From CAADGU01 sp964467705 (GTDB taxonomy: Bacteria > Chloroflexota > Anaerolineae > Promineifilales > Promineifilaceae), in contig CAYXUZ010000239.1 in the NCBI GenBank assembly GCA_964467705.1, positions 1 through 7,498 of the forward strand: a stretch of DNA of 7,498 nt. Reading direction: 5' to 3'. Positions within the stretch are counted from its first letter, which is position 1, and each line of letters starts with the position of its first letter. The translations under genes and the position numbers were made by a program. Under the pieces are notes generated by a model. That model was not told where the DNA came from, did not search any database, and worked only from the letters and a program-made list of their open reading frames with translations. Of this stretch, positions 1 through 6,368 are shown piece by piece.

Positions 1-1
1 C

Positions 2-1246
2 CGGCTGGTGCTGCGGGTCATTCAAGAGGGGGCGGCCGACGGCCGTCATCGCGCCATCCCCCTCAACTATACGGCCGTCACCGAACTGGTGCGAGATGTA
101 AACGGCCAGGTTTGTGGGGCGCAACTGCGCGACGAAGTGACCGGGCAGAGCCAATCGGTGCGGGCGCGAGTGGTAGTGAACGCCACCGGGAGTTGGGCCG
201 ACCGGCTGCGGCGGCAGGTGGGGGGGGAGGAGAAGATACGGCCGTTGCGCGGCAGCCACCTCATTTTCCCCGGCTGGCGGCTGCCGGTAGCCCAGGTCGT
301 CACCTTTTTGCATCCGGTAGACCAGCGCCCGGTGATGGTCTTTCCCTGGGAAGGGGCGACGATGGTGGGCACAACGGATGTAGATCATCCGCACGATGAC
401 CTGACCGAGCCGTGCATTTCCCCGGCAGAAGTGGCCTATTTGATGGCCGCCGTCACCGCCGAGTTCCCCTCGCTCAACATTGAGTTGAGCGATGTGATCG
501 CTACCCAGGCCGGGGTACGCCCGGTGATTGGCACCGGTAAGGAAGACCCGTCGGAAGAGTCGCGGGAGCATGTGTTGTGGCTGGAAGATGGGCTGTTGAC
601 GGTGACGGGTGGCAAGCTGACCACCTTTCGCCTGATCGCCCATGATGCGTTGAAAACATTACGCGAGCGTTTCCCTGATTGGCCGCCGCTGGATGACAAG
701 ATACCGGCGCTGACGCCGACGCCGCCTGACCTGCTGGCCGATGCGCCGCTGGACAGCCAGTTACGCCGCCGTTTGTGCGGGCGCTATGGGGCGCTGGCCG
801 CCGAACTGGTGGCCGCTGCTCAGGATGGTGAACTGGAAACCATCCCCGGCACACGCTTTATCTGGGCGGAACTGCGATGGGCGGCGCGGGCGGAGGGGGT
901 GCAGCATCTGGAGGATTTATTGCTGCGGCGGCTGCGGCTGGGGCTGCTGCTGCCGGAAGGGGGGCGGGGGCACTTACCGCGCATCCGCGCCATTTGCCAG
1001 GCGGAGTTGGAGTGGGATGACGGCCGTTGGCAAGCCGAAGAAACCGCGTATCTGGCGCTGTGGCAGCATTGTTACAGTCTGCCGCCTTTGCACACGATCC
1101 CCGATTGGCAGGTGATGTTGGCGCAGGTGGAGAGGGACACGGCCGTGTCCGTTCACCATCCTCCAACCCGTACCTGGATAGTGGCCGGTTTGTTGGGGAC
1201 AGCGGTGGTGTTGACGGCCGTGTGGCTCTGGCAGCGCAGAAAGTGA
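2..1246 (+). CDS. glpD: Glycerol-3-phosphate dehydrogenase (FAD-dependent, GlpD type), 5' end outside the window
   Basis: This enzyme oxidises sn-glycerol 3-phosphate to dihydroxyacetone phosphate and passes electrons through FAD to quinone at the inner face of the membrane. The frame is open to the window edge (codons CGG CTG before the GTG at 8), so the N-terminal FAD-binding GxGxxG part is missing and the GTG is internal. Numbering from that GTG, family blocks are: VVNATGSWAD (56-65), RGSHLIFP (81-88), VFPWEGATMVGTTD (111-124), AGVRP (168-172) and TGGKLTTFR (200-208). A C-terminal helical domain (about 250-360) includes HLEDLLLRRLRL (300-311). Oddly, residues 389-408 form a hydrophobic segment followed by QRRK, resembling a C-terminal membrane anchor; classical GlpD is a peripheral monotopic protein without one. 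It ends 18 bp from a convergent gene. Family assignment is secure; a close paralogue with another substrate cannot be excluded. Confidence 0.9.
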   Translation, partial: RLVLRVIQEGAADGRHRAIPLNYTAVTELVRDVNGQVCGAQLRDEVTGQSQSVRARVVVNATGSWADRLRRQVGGEEKIRPLRGSHLIFPGWRLPVAQVVTFLHPVDQRPVMVFPWEGATMVGTTDVDHPHDDLTEPCISPAEVAYLMAAVTAEFPSLNIELSDVIATQAGVRPVIGTGKEDPSEESREHVLWLEDGLLTVTGGKLTTFRLIAHDALKTLRERFPDWPPLDDKIPALTPTPPDLLADAPLDSQLRRRLCGRYGALAAELVAAAQDGELETIPGTRFIWAELRWAARAEGVQHLEDLLLRRLRLGLLLPEGGRGHLPRIRAICQAELEWDDGRWQAEETAYLALWQHCYSLPPLHTIPDWQVMLAQVERDTAVSVHHPPTRTWIVAGLLGTAVVLTAVWLWQRRK

Positions 1247-1264
1247 AGAATGGTCAGACCATAA

Positions 1265-2863
1265 TCAAAATGTGGCCTGGTTCCGCAAATGCAGCTTTTG
1301 GCCGACATTGATGGCGATGTTGCGCATCACTTTCAAGCCCAGACGGGGATAGCGGTTGACCAGCTTTTCAAAGTCATCCCGTTGTAGGGCTACCAGTTTA
1401 CAGGCGGTGTGGGTCACGGCCGTTGCCACATGTGGCTGCTGGCTGACCAACGAAATCTCCCCCAGGAAATCCCCGGCGTGAATCCGCGCCAGCGTCCGAC
1501 TGTTATCCTCGGTCAAAATATCAATGCTCCCCTCCATGATCATATAAAAGATGTTGCTCGTCTGCCCGGCGCGCAGCACCACGCTGTCCGGCGGGAATTC
1601 CATCACCGAGCATAACCCGGCAATTTTCGCCAGTTCCCCTTCTTCCAGCCCGGCAAAAATCGCCATCTGGCGTGTGGTTTCATTCACGGAAATGCCCAGC
1701 CGCTTTTCTTCAAAACCGGCGCGCACCAGGTCAAAAATCTCGCGGCTCTGGTCTGTCAGCACCGCCCAATCAATATCCAGCGGTACATATAGTTTTGCCA
1801 TTTTGATGGTATCCAGCCGTTCGACTTCATGGAAGACAAAGGAGGGGCAGTAGGCGACGGGCACAAAACCGAGGTTGCTGAGGGTGCGCTGGATGTCCGG
1901 CCAATAGGCGCTGACGGTGATTTCCAGATATTCCGCGCCGTATACATTTTTGGCCCATTGATCCAATTCCTTGAGCAAAAAGCCGGCTACATCATCGCGC
2001 AGGTCAATCAGTTCCAGCACTTTGATGCTGCGGCCAATGGTGTCCAGCGTGAAACCAATCGCGCCGACGATGCGATCATTTTCCCGCGCCACCAGGTAGC
2101 GCGAGTTGCGTGATTCCAACATGAACAGGCCGTAGCTGAGCTGCAAATTGCCGAACACGTGGCGGCGCGAGAGGCGTCCGCGCTCAATGCGCAGCAGGTA
2201 GGGCAGCAGTGTTTCTGATAATTCTTCTACCTGGAAACCGTCGCCAATGGGATAGCCGTCGGCATCTTCGACGGCGATGATGTCGTTGTGAAAGCCGAGG
2301 TTGCGTAGGGCCAGTTGCCCTAACGAAAAGGCTTCAGGTATGACGCGCGGATTGTTGGAGCGCAAGTCGTGGGATGGGCCAAATGTTTTGGCCATCATCA
2401 CCAGGCTCTCACGGTTGTCCAGCAGCACTTTTTGGGGCAGGAAGCCGATGGGGCGCAGGCCAAATTTTTCGGAGATGCGTTGGGCGTAGTCATGGGCGGT
2501 GCGGCATTCGGAGAGGCCGAAGTGCAGCCGTTTGGTGGCAAAGTCCAGCCGGGCCTGCATGAGGGCGCTGCCCACGCCGGCGTCGCGGAAGTCTGGGTCT
2601 ACGGCCAGGCGGCCAAATTCGCCGCAGAGGTCGGAGTAGGCGCCGACTTCAAAGTAGACGGAGGCGGTGCCCACGACACGGCCGTCTACCTCCGCCAACA
2701 GAAATAAATAACTGTCCCGGTAAATGCTGCGTTTCAGCCATTCGTCGCTGTAAAACTCTTTGTAGGGGTATTCTTCGCCATAGCTGCGATAGAACAAGTC
2801 GCGTACTGCCGGTAAATCATCTTCTGATACGGGCCTTACCTGTACTGTTGCGGACATGCGCAT
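1265..2863 (-). CDS. GNAT acetyltransferase with C-terminal cyclic-nucleotide-binding-type domain
   Basis: This is a 532-residue soluble protein. Residues 7-150 are a GNAT acyl-CoA transferase domain with the acetyl-CoA pyrophosphate-binding motif RDAGVG (93-98) after a typical beta4 strand (EFGRLAVDP, 82-90). Residues about 240-345 look like a second, degenerate GNAT fold (YLVARENDRIVGAIGF, then EYLEITV and LGFVPV), with no clear RxxGxG/A motif. Residues about 400-525 are a cyclic-nucleotide-binding-type (CNB) domain with phosphate-binding cassette GDFLGEISL (464-472) and PHVAT (477-481). The usual cassette Arg (PRxAT) is His478, so cAMP binding is doubtful. The mycobacterial cAMP-regulated lysine acetyltransferase combines the same domains in the opposite order, so a role as a ligand-gated acetyltransferase is inferred. 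The ATG at 2863 has GGAG 4 nt upstream; the ATG at 2857 (Met3) has 10 nt spacing and is an alternative start. The substrate is unknown. Confidence 0.85.
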   Translation of the reverse strand: MRMSATVQVRPVSEDDLPAVRDLFYRSYGEEYPYKEFYSDEWLKRSIYRDSYLFLLAEVDGRVVGTASVYFEVGAYSDLCGEFGRLAVDPDFRDAGVGSALMQARLDFATKRLHFGLSECRTAHDYAQRISEKFGLRPIGFLPQKVLLDNRESLVMMAKTFGPSHDLRSNNPRVIPEAFSLGQLALRNLGFHNDIIAVEDADGYPIGDGFQVEELSETLLPYLLRIERGRLSRRHVFGNLQLSYGLFMLESRNSRYLVARENDRIVGAIGFTLDTIGRSIKVLELIDLRDDVAGFLLKELDQWAKNVYGAEYLEITVSAYWPDIQRTLSNLGFVPVAYCPSFVFHEVERLDTIKMAKLYVPLDIDWAVLTDQSREIFDLVRAGFEEKRLGISVNETTRQMAIFAGLEEGELAKIAGLCSVMEFPPDSVVLRAGQTSNIFYMIMEGSIDILTEDNSRTLARIHAGDFLGEISLVSQQPHVATAVTHTACKLVALQRDDFEKLVNRYPRLGLKVMRNIAINVGQKLHLRNQATF

Positions 2864-2877
2864 TACTCTCCAAAGAG

Positions 2878-2918
2878 ATTGTAACTGTGCCAGGTAGTGC
2901 CCGGCAAGAGGCGTTATA
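2878..2918 (-). promoter_or_regulatory. Candidate promoters of the GNAT/CNB gene
   Basis: Read on the minus strand, a TTGCCG box (2902-2907) is followed after 18 bp by TACAAT (2878-2883), a reasonable sigma70-type pair. It would give a leader of only about 8 nt before the ATG at 2863. A second candidate -10, TATAAC (2913-2918), lies further upstream and would give a leader of about 40 nt, but I see no good -35 box for it. Both are pattern matches only, and at most one need be real. Confidence 0.3.
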
Positions 2919-3006
2919 TCCTGGTCATCTGGAACGATTCATTCTTTTGCCAGGGGTTGTCCAAATGGTGTCAAATATGGAAAAACCCGGATTGAAGCAT
3001 TGTCTA

Positions 3007-3160
3007 CCTGGATGATCCTTCAATCCACCTGGATGATCCTTCAATCCACCTGGATGATCCTTCAATCCATCTGGATGATCCTTCAATCCACCTGGATAAT
3101 CCCTCAATCCACCTGGATAATCCTTCAATCCACCTGGATAATCCTTCAATCCACCTGGAT
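3007..3160. repeat. Tandem array of seven 21-bp repeats plus a partial eighth
   Basis: Units begin at 3007, 3028, 3049, 3070, 3091, 3112 and 3133, with a partial CCTGGAT at 3154. Each begins CCTGGAT(G/A)ATCC and ends TTCAATCCA. Units 1-4 carry G (GATGATCC) and units 5-7 carry A (GATAATCC). Other changes are C to T at the first base of unit 4 and T to C in unit 5, so growth was probably by block duplication. Each unit contains two small dyads, GGAT-N-ATCC and, across the junction, TCCA-CC-TGGA. At the right edge the second grows to CAATCCA-CC-TGGATTG (3147-3162). A GGATTGAAG at 2989-2997 is an inverted copy of part of the unit just outside the left edge. The 21-bp period is two helical turns, so all dyads face the same side of the DNA. 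It could be a protein-binding array or a neutral minisatellite. Confidence 0.9.
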
Positions 3161-3174
3161 TGGCCGAAATGGTA

Positions 3175-3210
3175 GGGATTCCTCGCTCCGCAGACTACGC
3201 TCGGAATGAC
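3175..3210. repeat. Dispersed intergenic repeat fragment (GGATTCCTCGCTCCG...CGGAATGAC type)
   Basis: This element starts GGGATTCCTCGCTCCG and ends ACGCTCGGAATGAC. It has ATTCC (3178-3182) and GGAAT (3203-3207) as inverted ends and CGCTC twice inside. It resembles a short palindromic repeat I recall from intergenic regions of many environmental bacterial genomes, read there on the other strand as GTCATTCCGAGCG. It probably arrived as a dispersed, non-autonomous repeat next to the tandem array. The family assignment rests on memory of the motif. Confidence 0.45.
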
Positions 3211-3280
3211 ACAATTATAGGAGATGTTTATTCCTGGTAAGGTCTATTGAGAATTGTTGCAATGTGGGTGTTAAAGTCGC

Positions 3281-3312
3281 ACCGGGAATGGGGCTATGTT
3301 ACAATTCCCGGT
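3281..3312 (+). promoter_or_regulatory. Extended -10 promoter of the kinase gene inside a 9-bp inverted repeat (candidate operator)
   Basis: TGTTACAAT (3297-3305) fits the extended -10 form TGnTATAAT with one mismatch. The -35 position (3277-3282, TCGCAC) is poor, as is common for extended -10 promoters. A perfect inverted repeat, ACCGGGAAT (3281-3289) and ATTCCCGGT (3304-3312), surrounds and overlaps this -10 box, with half-site centres 23 bp apart, about two helical turns. A dimeric regulator bound here would block RNA polymerase. The predicted start site is near 3312, giving a leader of about 48 nt that contains the hairpin at 3323-3358. Confidence 0.5.
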
Positions 3313-3322
3313 CTGGAAAGGG

Positions 3323-3358
3323 AAGACCCTCAGGGTTTTCTTAAACCCTGAGGGTCTT
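3323..3358 (+). promoter_or_regulatory. Perfect 16-bp hairpin at the kinase start codon, covering its ribosome-binding site
   Basis: The arms AAGACCCTCAGGGTTT (3323-3338) and AAACCCTGAGGGTCTT (3343-3358) are perfectly complementary around a TCTT loop. The right arm contains GAGGG (3350-3354), a Shine-Dalgarno-like site exactly 5 nt before the GTG at 3360, so the folded RNA would hide it. The following TTTGTGGTTTTT is a poor U-tract, so this could instead act as a weak terminator or attenuator ahead of the gene. The hairpin may also belong to a dispersed repeat family that happened to land here. Confidence 0.7.
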
Positions 3359-3359
3359 T

Positions 3360-4958
3360 GTGGTTTTTATGGCGCAACTGGTAGACATACGCATCCTGCA
3401 ACGGGAATATCTGCTGGCAATCTCGCGGGCGCTGACGGCCGAACTGGATTTGCATGATGTGTTGCGCATCATTTTGCAGTCGGCCGTGGAGTTGGTGTCT
3501 GGGCGGGCAGGGCTGATTGCCCTGCATGATGCCAAGACAGAGATGCTGCGGGTAGCGGCCGTGTACGGCATCCCGGTGAATCTGGTAGACCATTTCGCCC
3601 CCCTGCTGCGCGATTTGCCCAACGAACTGGACAGCACCGAGCAGGAAGCGGAACTGACGCGCCGCCTGCAAAAGATAGGCCGGGACGCCAGCATGGGGCT
3701 GACGCAAATGGTGCGCCTGCCGATGGTCAGCGGCGAGCGGGCGGTGGGGGTGATCTATGTGTTCTTGACTGGCAGCGCCTATTACCTGCCGCAGGATGTA
3801 AAGATGCTGCTGCGCAGTTTTGCCGAGCAGGCGGCCATTGCCGTGCGGAATGCCCGGCTGTACCAGCAGGTGAACCAGGAAAAACAGCGGTTGGATGCGA
3901 TTATCGAGCAAAGTGCGGATGGGGTAATGATTTTGGACCAGGCGCTGCGGATCACGGTGTTTAACCAGGCGTTGAGCCGGATGACGGCACGGCCGTCATC
4001 CTCCGCTATCGGCCATCACCATGATGAGATTTTCCAGTGGCGCACGCTGAAAACGGCTATGGATTTGCAAGGGGCGCTGGCGAATGGCTGGCCGCTGCCG
4101 GGGGCGGCGCATTTGTACGTGGAGGGGGATTTGTTACGGCCGTATGCCGAATCGGATAGTGAAAGCGACCTCATCAGCCTGGGGATCACGTATGCGCCGC
4201 TGATGGACAGCGACGGCCGTATGACCGACATCATCGCCAACGTGCGCGACCTCACCCGCTACCGCGAAGAAGAATCACTGCAAAAAACGTTCATCTCCGT
4301 CGTCAGCCACGAACTAAAAACGCCCGTCTCCATCATCAAAGGATACGCCGGCACCCTGCGCCGCCAGGATGCTAACTGGTCGCCGGAAATCGTTCAGGAT
4401 TCCCTGAACGTCATCGAAGAAGAGGCCGACAATCTCAATGACCTGATTGACAGCCTGCTTGAAGTCTCCCGCTTGCAGGCGGGTACGTTCAACCTGGAAA
4501 TCAGCGACGACGTATTCTTGCCGGAAATTGCCGCCACTGTCACCCGCAAGTTCAGCAGCCAGGCTAAAAACCACCGCTTTGTCCTGAAATTTGACGAGGA
4601 TTTCCCGCTCGTTGTGGGCGACGAGCGTCGGCTGACGCAGGTACTCAATAATCTGGTCAGCAATGCCCTCAAATACTCACCAGACGGCGGCCCTATTGTC
4701 ATCAGCGGCCAGGTACATCCGCAACACGTTACCATCGCCGTGCGCGACAGCGGCATCGGCATCCCCGATCACCAGCAGCACCGCATTTTTCAAAAGTTTT
4801 CCCGCCTGGATAACGCCCTCAGCCGTAAGGCGGAAGGCACCGGGCTGGGTCTGTATTTATCGAAGGCAATCGTGGAAGCGCATCACGGCCGTATCTGGTT
4901 CCACAACAACCCCGACGGCCCCGGCGCGACGTTTACTTTTTCCTTACCAAGAGATTAA
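3360..4958 (+). CDS. Soluble GAF-PAS sensor histidine kinase, orphan
   Basis: A 532-residue cytosolic kinase without membrane segments or signal peptide. Domains: GAF about 20-170 (small-molecule or redox sensing), PAS about 175-300, dimerisation/phosphoacceptor domain about 300-375 with FISVVSHELKTP (311-322), and a catalytic ATPase domain about 385-530. His317 is the expected phosphoacceptor; the following E-L-K-T (318-321) fits the ExxT motif linked to phosphatase activity. ATP-binding boxes are intact: N box NNLVSNALKYS (430-440), G1 DSGIGIP (463-469), F box RIFQKF (475-480) and G2 GTGLGLYLSK (493-502). No response regulator is visible, so its partner is elsewhere or outside the window. 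I chose GTG 3360 because GAGGG lies 5 nt upstream; ATG 3369 (residue 4) is the alternative, with a 14-nt spacing from that GAGGG. The ligand and target are unknown. Confidence 0.92.
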   Translation: MVFMAQLVDIRILQREYLLAISRALTAELDLHDVLRIILQSAVELVSGRAGLIALHDAKTEMLRVAAVYGIPVNLVDHFAPLLRDLPNELDSTEQEAELTRRLQKIGRDASMGLTQMVRLPMVSGERAVGVIYVFLTGSAYYLPQDVKMLLRSFAEQAAIAVRNARLYQQVNQEKQRLDAIIEQSADGVMILDQALRITVFNQALSRMTARPSSSAIGHHHDEIFQWRTLKTAMDLQGALANGWPLPGAAHLYVEGDLLRPYAESDSESDLISLGITYAPLMDSDGRMTDIIANVRDLTRYREEESLQKTFISVVSHELKTPVSIIKGYAGTLRRQDANWSPEIVQDSLNVIEEEADNLNDLIDSLLEVSRLQAGTFNLEISDDVFLPEIAATVTRKFSSQAKNHRFVLKFDEDFPLVVGDERRLTQVLNNLVSNALKYSPDGGPIVISGQVHPQHVTIAVRDSGIGIPDHQQHRIFQKFSRLDNALSRKAEGTGLGLYLSKAIVEAHHGRIWFHNNPDGPGATFTFSLPRD

Positions 4959-4961
4959 CTC

Positions 4962-5004
4962 CGTGATGCGTGATTAGATTGGTCACGCATCACGCATCAC
5001 GCAC
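4962..5004 (+). repeat. Hairpin with a 7-bp tandem repeat allowing two registers
   Basis: CGTGATGCGTGA (4962-4973) pairs perfectly with TCACGCATCACG at 4983-4994 (9-nt loop). It pairs equally well with the same word at 4990-5001, because CACGCAT is iterated (about three copies, 4984-5004, the last ending CAC). It sits in the spacer between the kinase and CpXC genes, just before the ribosome-binding site. There is no T-tract after it, so it is not a convincing intrinsic terminator; it may be a dispersed repeat, an mRNA stabiliser or a processing site. Confidence 0.7.
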
Positions 5005-5021
5005 TAAAAAACGGAGAACCT

Positions 5022-6368
5022 ATGATCACCCAACTCACCTGCCCTAACTGCGGCACACCCTACCGGGCGGAAGTACACCAACTGGTGGACGCCCGGCGCA
5101 CCCCGGAATTGAAACAACGCCTGCTCAACGGCGCGCTTAATGTAGCCGTTTGCCCCAACTGCGGCGCAGGCGGGCAGCTATCTTCCATCCTGGCCTACCA
5201 TGATGCCGACCACGAACTATTTATGATTTACCTGCCCCAAGAACTGCACCTGAATCAGATGCAGCGCGAGCAGATGATTGGCCGGATGACGCAAGATGTA
5301 ACAAACAGCCTGCCGCCAGAAGAGCGGCGCGCCTACATCCTCCAGCCACAAATGATCATCAATATGCAAACTTTTCTGGAAAAGGTGCTGGAAACAGAAG
5401 GTATTACCAAAGAGATGATCGAGCGGCAGCAAAAACAAGTAGAACTGCTGCAAACGCTGGCCCGCGCCGACAAGGATGTGCAGGATTACCTGCTCAAAGA
5501 ACGAATCAAGGAAATTGACGAGACCTTTTTTGCCATGCTGCAAAGTTTTGTGGATGCGGCGGCGCAGGCAAACAATGAAAAGGAGATGGTGGCGCTGACC
5601 AATTTGCGGGCGCGGTTGATGACGGAAACGGCCGTCGGCCGCCGCCTGGAACAACGCCAGATTGCCATTCACAAACTGAGCCGTGAAGCTAAACAGCAAG
5701 GTGGCCTCTCTCCCCAGCTTTTGGCGAAACATGTCATTGCCAACCAGGAAGATGAAGATGTGGTACCGGCCATTGTGATGGCCGGTCAGGGGGCGCTGCG
5801 TTATGAATTTTTCAGCGAACTGACCGCCGCCATTGAAGCCGCCGAAAAGAAAGGGGACAAGGCCACGGCCGTGCGCCTGACCAATTACCGCGAGGAGTTC
5901 CTGAAAATCTACGAAGAGATGCAAAACGCCTCGCGCCAGGTATTGGGCGAGGCCAACCAGACCATCCAACTGCTGCTCGACGCGCCGGACAAGGCGACGG
6001 CCGTGCGCCAACACGCCGACAAACTGGACGAAGCGTTCATGTATGTCCTCTCGGCACGCATGGCCGAAGCGGAACAAAAAGGACGCCAGGCTGACTTCGC
6101 CGCCCTGGCCGAAATCCAGGAAGCGATTATGGGGCTGGTGGAAGACCAGATGCCGCCCGAAATCCAACTCATCAACCACCTGGTGCAGGCCGAATCGCCG
6201 GCCCAGGAAGCAGCCATCCTGGACGCCAACCGCGACCTGCTCTCACCCGAACTGGTAGCCGTGATTGACCAGATCATCACCCAATCCACCGAAGCCGGGC
6301 AGCCAGAGTTGAACGGCCGTTTGCAAGCCATTAAGACCGCCATTCAGTCCAGGTTACTCAATTCGTAA
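5022..6368 (+). CDS. CpXC-domain zinc-ribbon protein with four helical repeats
   Basis: A 448-residue soluble protein. The N-terminal domain (1-75) has two CPNCG knuckles (Cys7/Cys10 and Cys44/Cys47), which should bind one zinc, followed by AYHDADHELFMIYLP, matching the CpXC domain family. The rest is almost wholly helical and charged. I see four copies of a module of about 31 residues, at 169-199, 263-293, 339-369 and 411-441. They share a Leu/Ile at position 5, a Gly at position 16 (Asn in copy 1) and a Leu at position 24; copies 1 and 2 share LTNxR. The ATG has GGAG (5013-5016) 5 nt upstream. Its stop codon abuts the next gene's ATG, implying translational coupling. CpXC proteins have no established biochemical role that I know, so a function as adaptor or scaffold is speculation. 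Confidence 0.85.
   Translation: MITQLTCPNCGTPYRAEVHQLVDARRTPELKQRLLNGALNVAVCPNCGAGGQLSSILAYHDADHELFMIYLPQELHLNQMQREQMIGRMTQDVTNSLPPEERRAYILQPQMIINMQTFLEKVLETEGITKEMIERQQKQVELLQTLARADKDVQDYLLKERIKEIDETFFAMLQSFVDAAAQANNEKEMVALTNLRARLMTETAVGRRLEQRQIAIHKLSREAKQQGGLSPQLLAKHVIANQEDEDVVPAIVMAGQGALRYEFFSELTAAIEAAEKKGDKATAVRLTNYREEFLKIYEEMQNASRQVLGEANQTIQLLLDAPDKATAVRQHADKLDEAFMYVLSARMAEAEQKGRQADFAALAEIQEAIMGLVEDQMPPEIQLINHLVQAESPAQEAAILDANRDLLSPELVAVIDQIITQSTEAGQPELNGRLQAIKTAIQSRLLNS

Larger units (their letters stand above)
2864..3359. other. Divergent intergenic control region (496 bp)
   Basis: This is the only long noncoding stretch in the window. It lies between the start of the GNAT/CNB gene (leftward) and the start of the histidine kinase gene (rightward). 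It holds possible promoters for the leftward gene (2878-2918), a 21-bp tandem array (3007-3160), a dispersed-repeat-like fragment (3175-3210), an extended -10 promoter with an inverted repeat for the kinase (3281-3312) and a strong hairpin at the kinase start (3323-3358). Open frames on both strands across the array exist only because the 21-bp unit is a multiple of three and lacks stops; I see no convincing gene here. It is less GC-rich than the flanking genes and has no copy of ACGGCCGT. Confidence 0.8.

Noticed and set aside
1251..1261. TGGTC-A-GACCA between the convergent glpD and GNAT/CNB genes as a bidirectional terminator
   Set aside because: The stem is only 4-5 bp with almost no loop, and there is no clear T-tract on either side.
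2925..3149. Leftward open frame of 74 codons with K-D-(H/Y)-P-G-G-L repeats
   Set aside because: It exists only because the 21-bp tandem unit is in frame and lacks stops. Its start is a TTG inside the array, and the downstream part shows no recognisable protein.
3007..3160. CRISPR array
   Set aside because: Units are contiguous 21-mers with no unique spacers, and no cas gene is present.
3007..3160. Iteron-type replication origin
   Set aside because: Unit length and phasing would fit, but there is no replication initiator gene, no clear DnaA boxes and no AT-rich unwinding region.
3000..3209. Rightward open frame of 69 codons with S-T-W-M-I-L-Q repeats
   Set aside because: Same cause: a repeat-driven open frame, with no convincing ribosome-binding site and an end inside the dispersed-repeat fragment.
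3330..3911. Minus-strand 193-codon open frame over the kinase GAF region
   Set aside because: It is the antisense shadow of the GAF-encoding sequence, with low-complexity His/Gln-rich translation.
1265..4958. The GNAT/CNB and kinase genes have exactly equal length (532 codons each)
   Set aside because: Their sequences and domains are unrelated, so the equal length is coincidence and not evidence of duplication.
4962..5004. Intrinsic terminator after the kinase gene
   Set aside because: The stem is good, but it is followed by CACGCAT repeats and an A-run instead of a T-tract, so termination on the plus strand is not supported.
5217..6179. Long (320-codon) open frame on the minus strand
   Set aside because: It lies wholly inside the CpXC gene on the opposite strand. 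Its His/Phe/Gln-rich translation matches no family, whereas the plus-strand frame has a clear domain, a ribosome-binding site and repeats.
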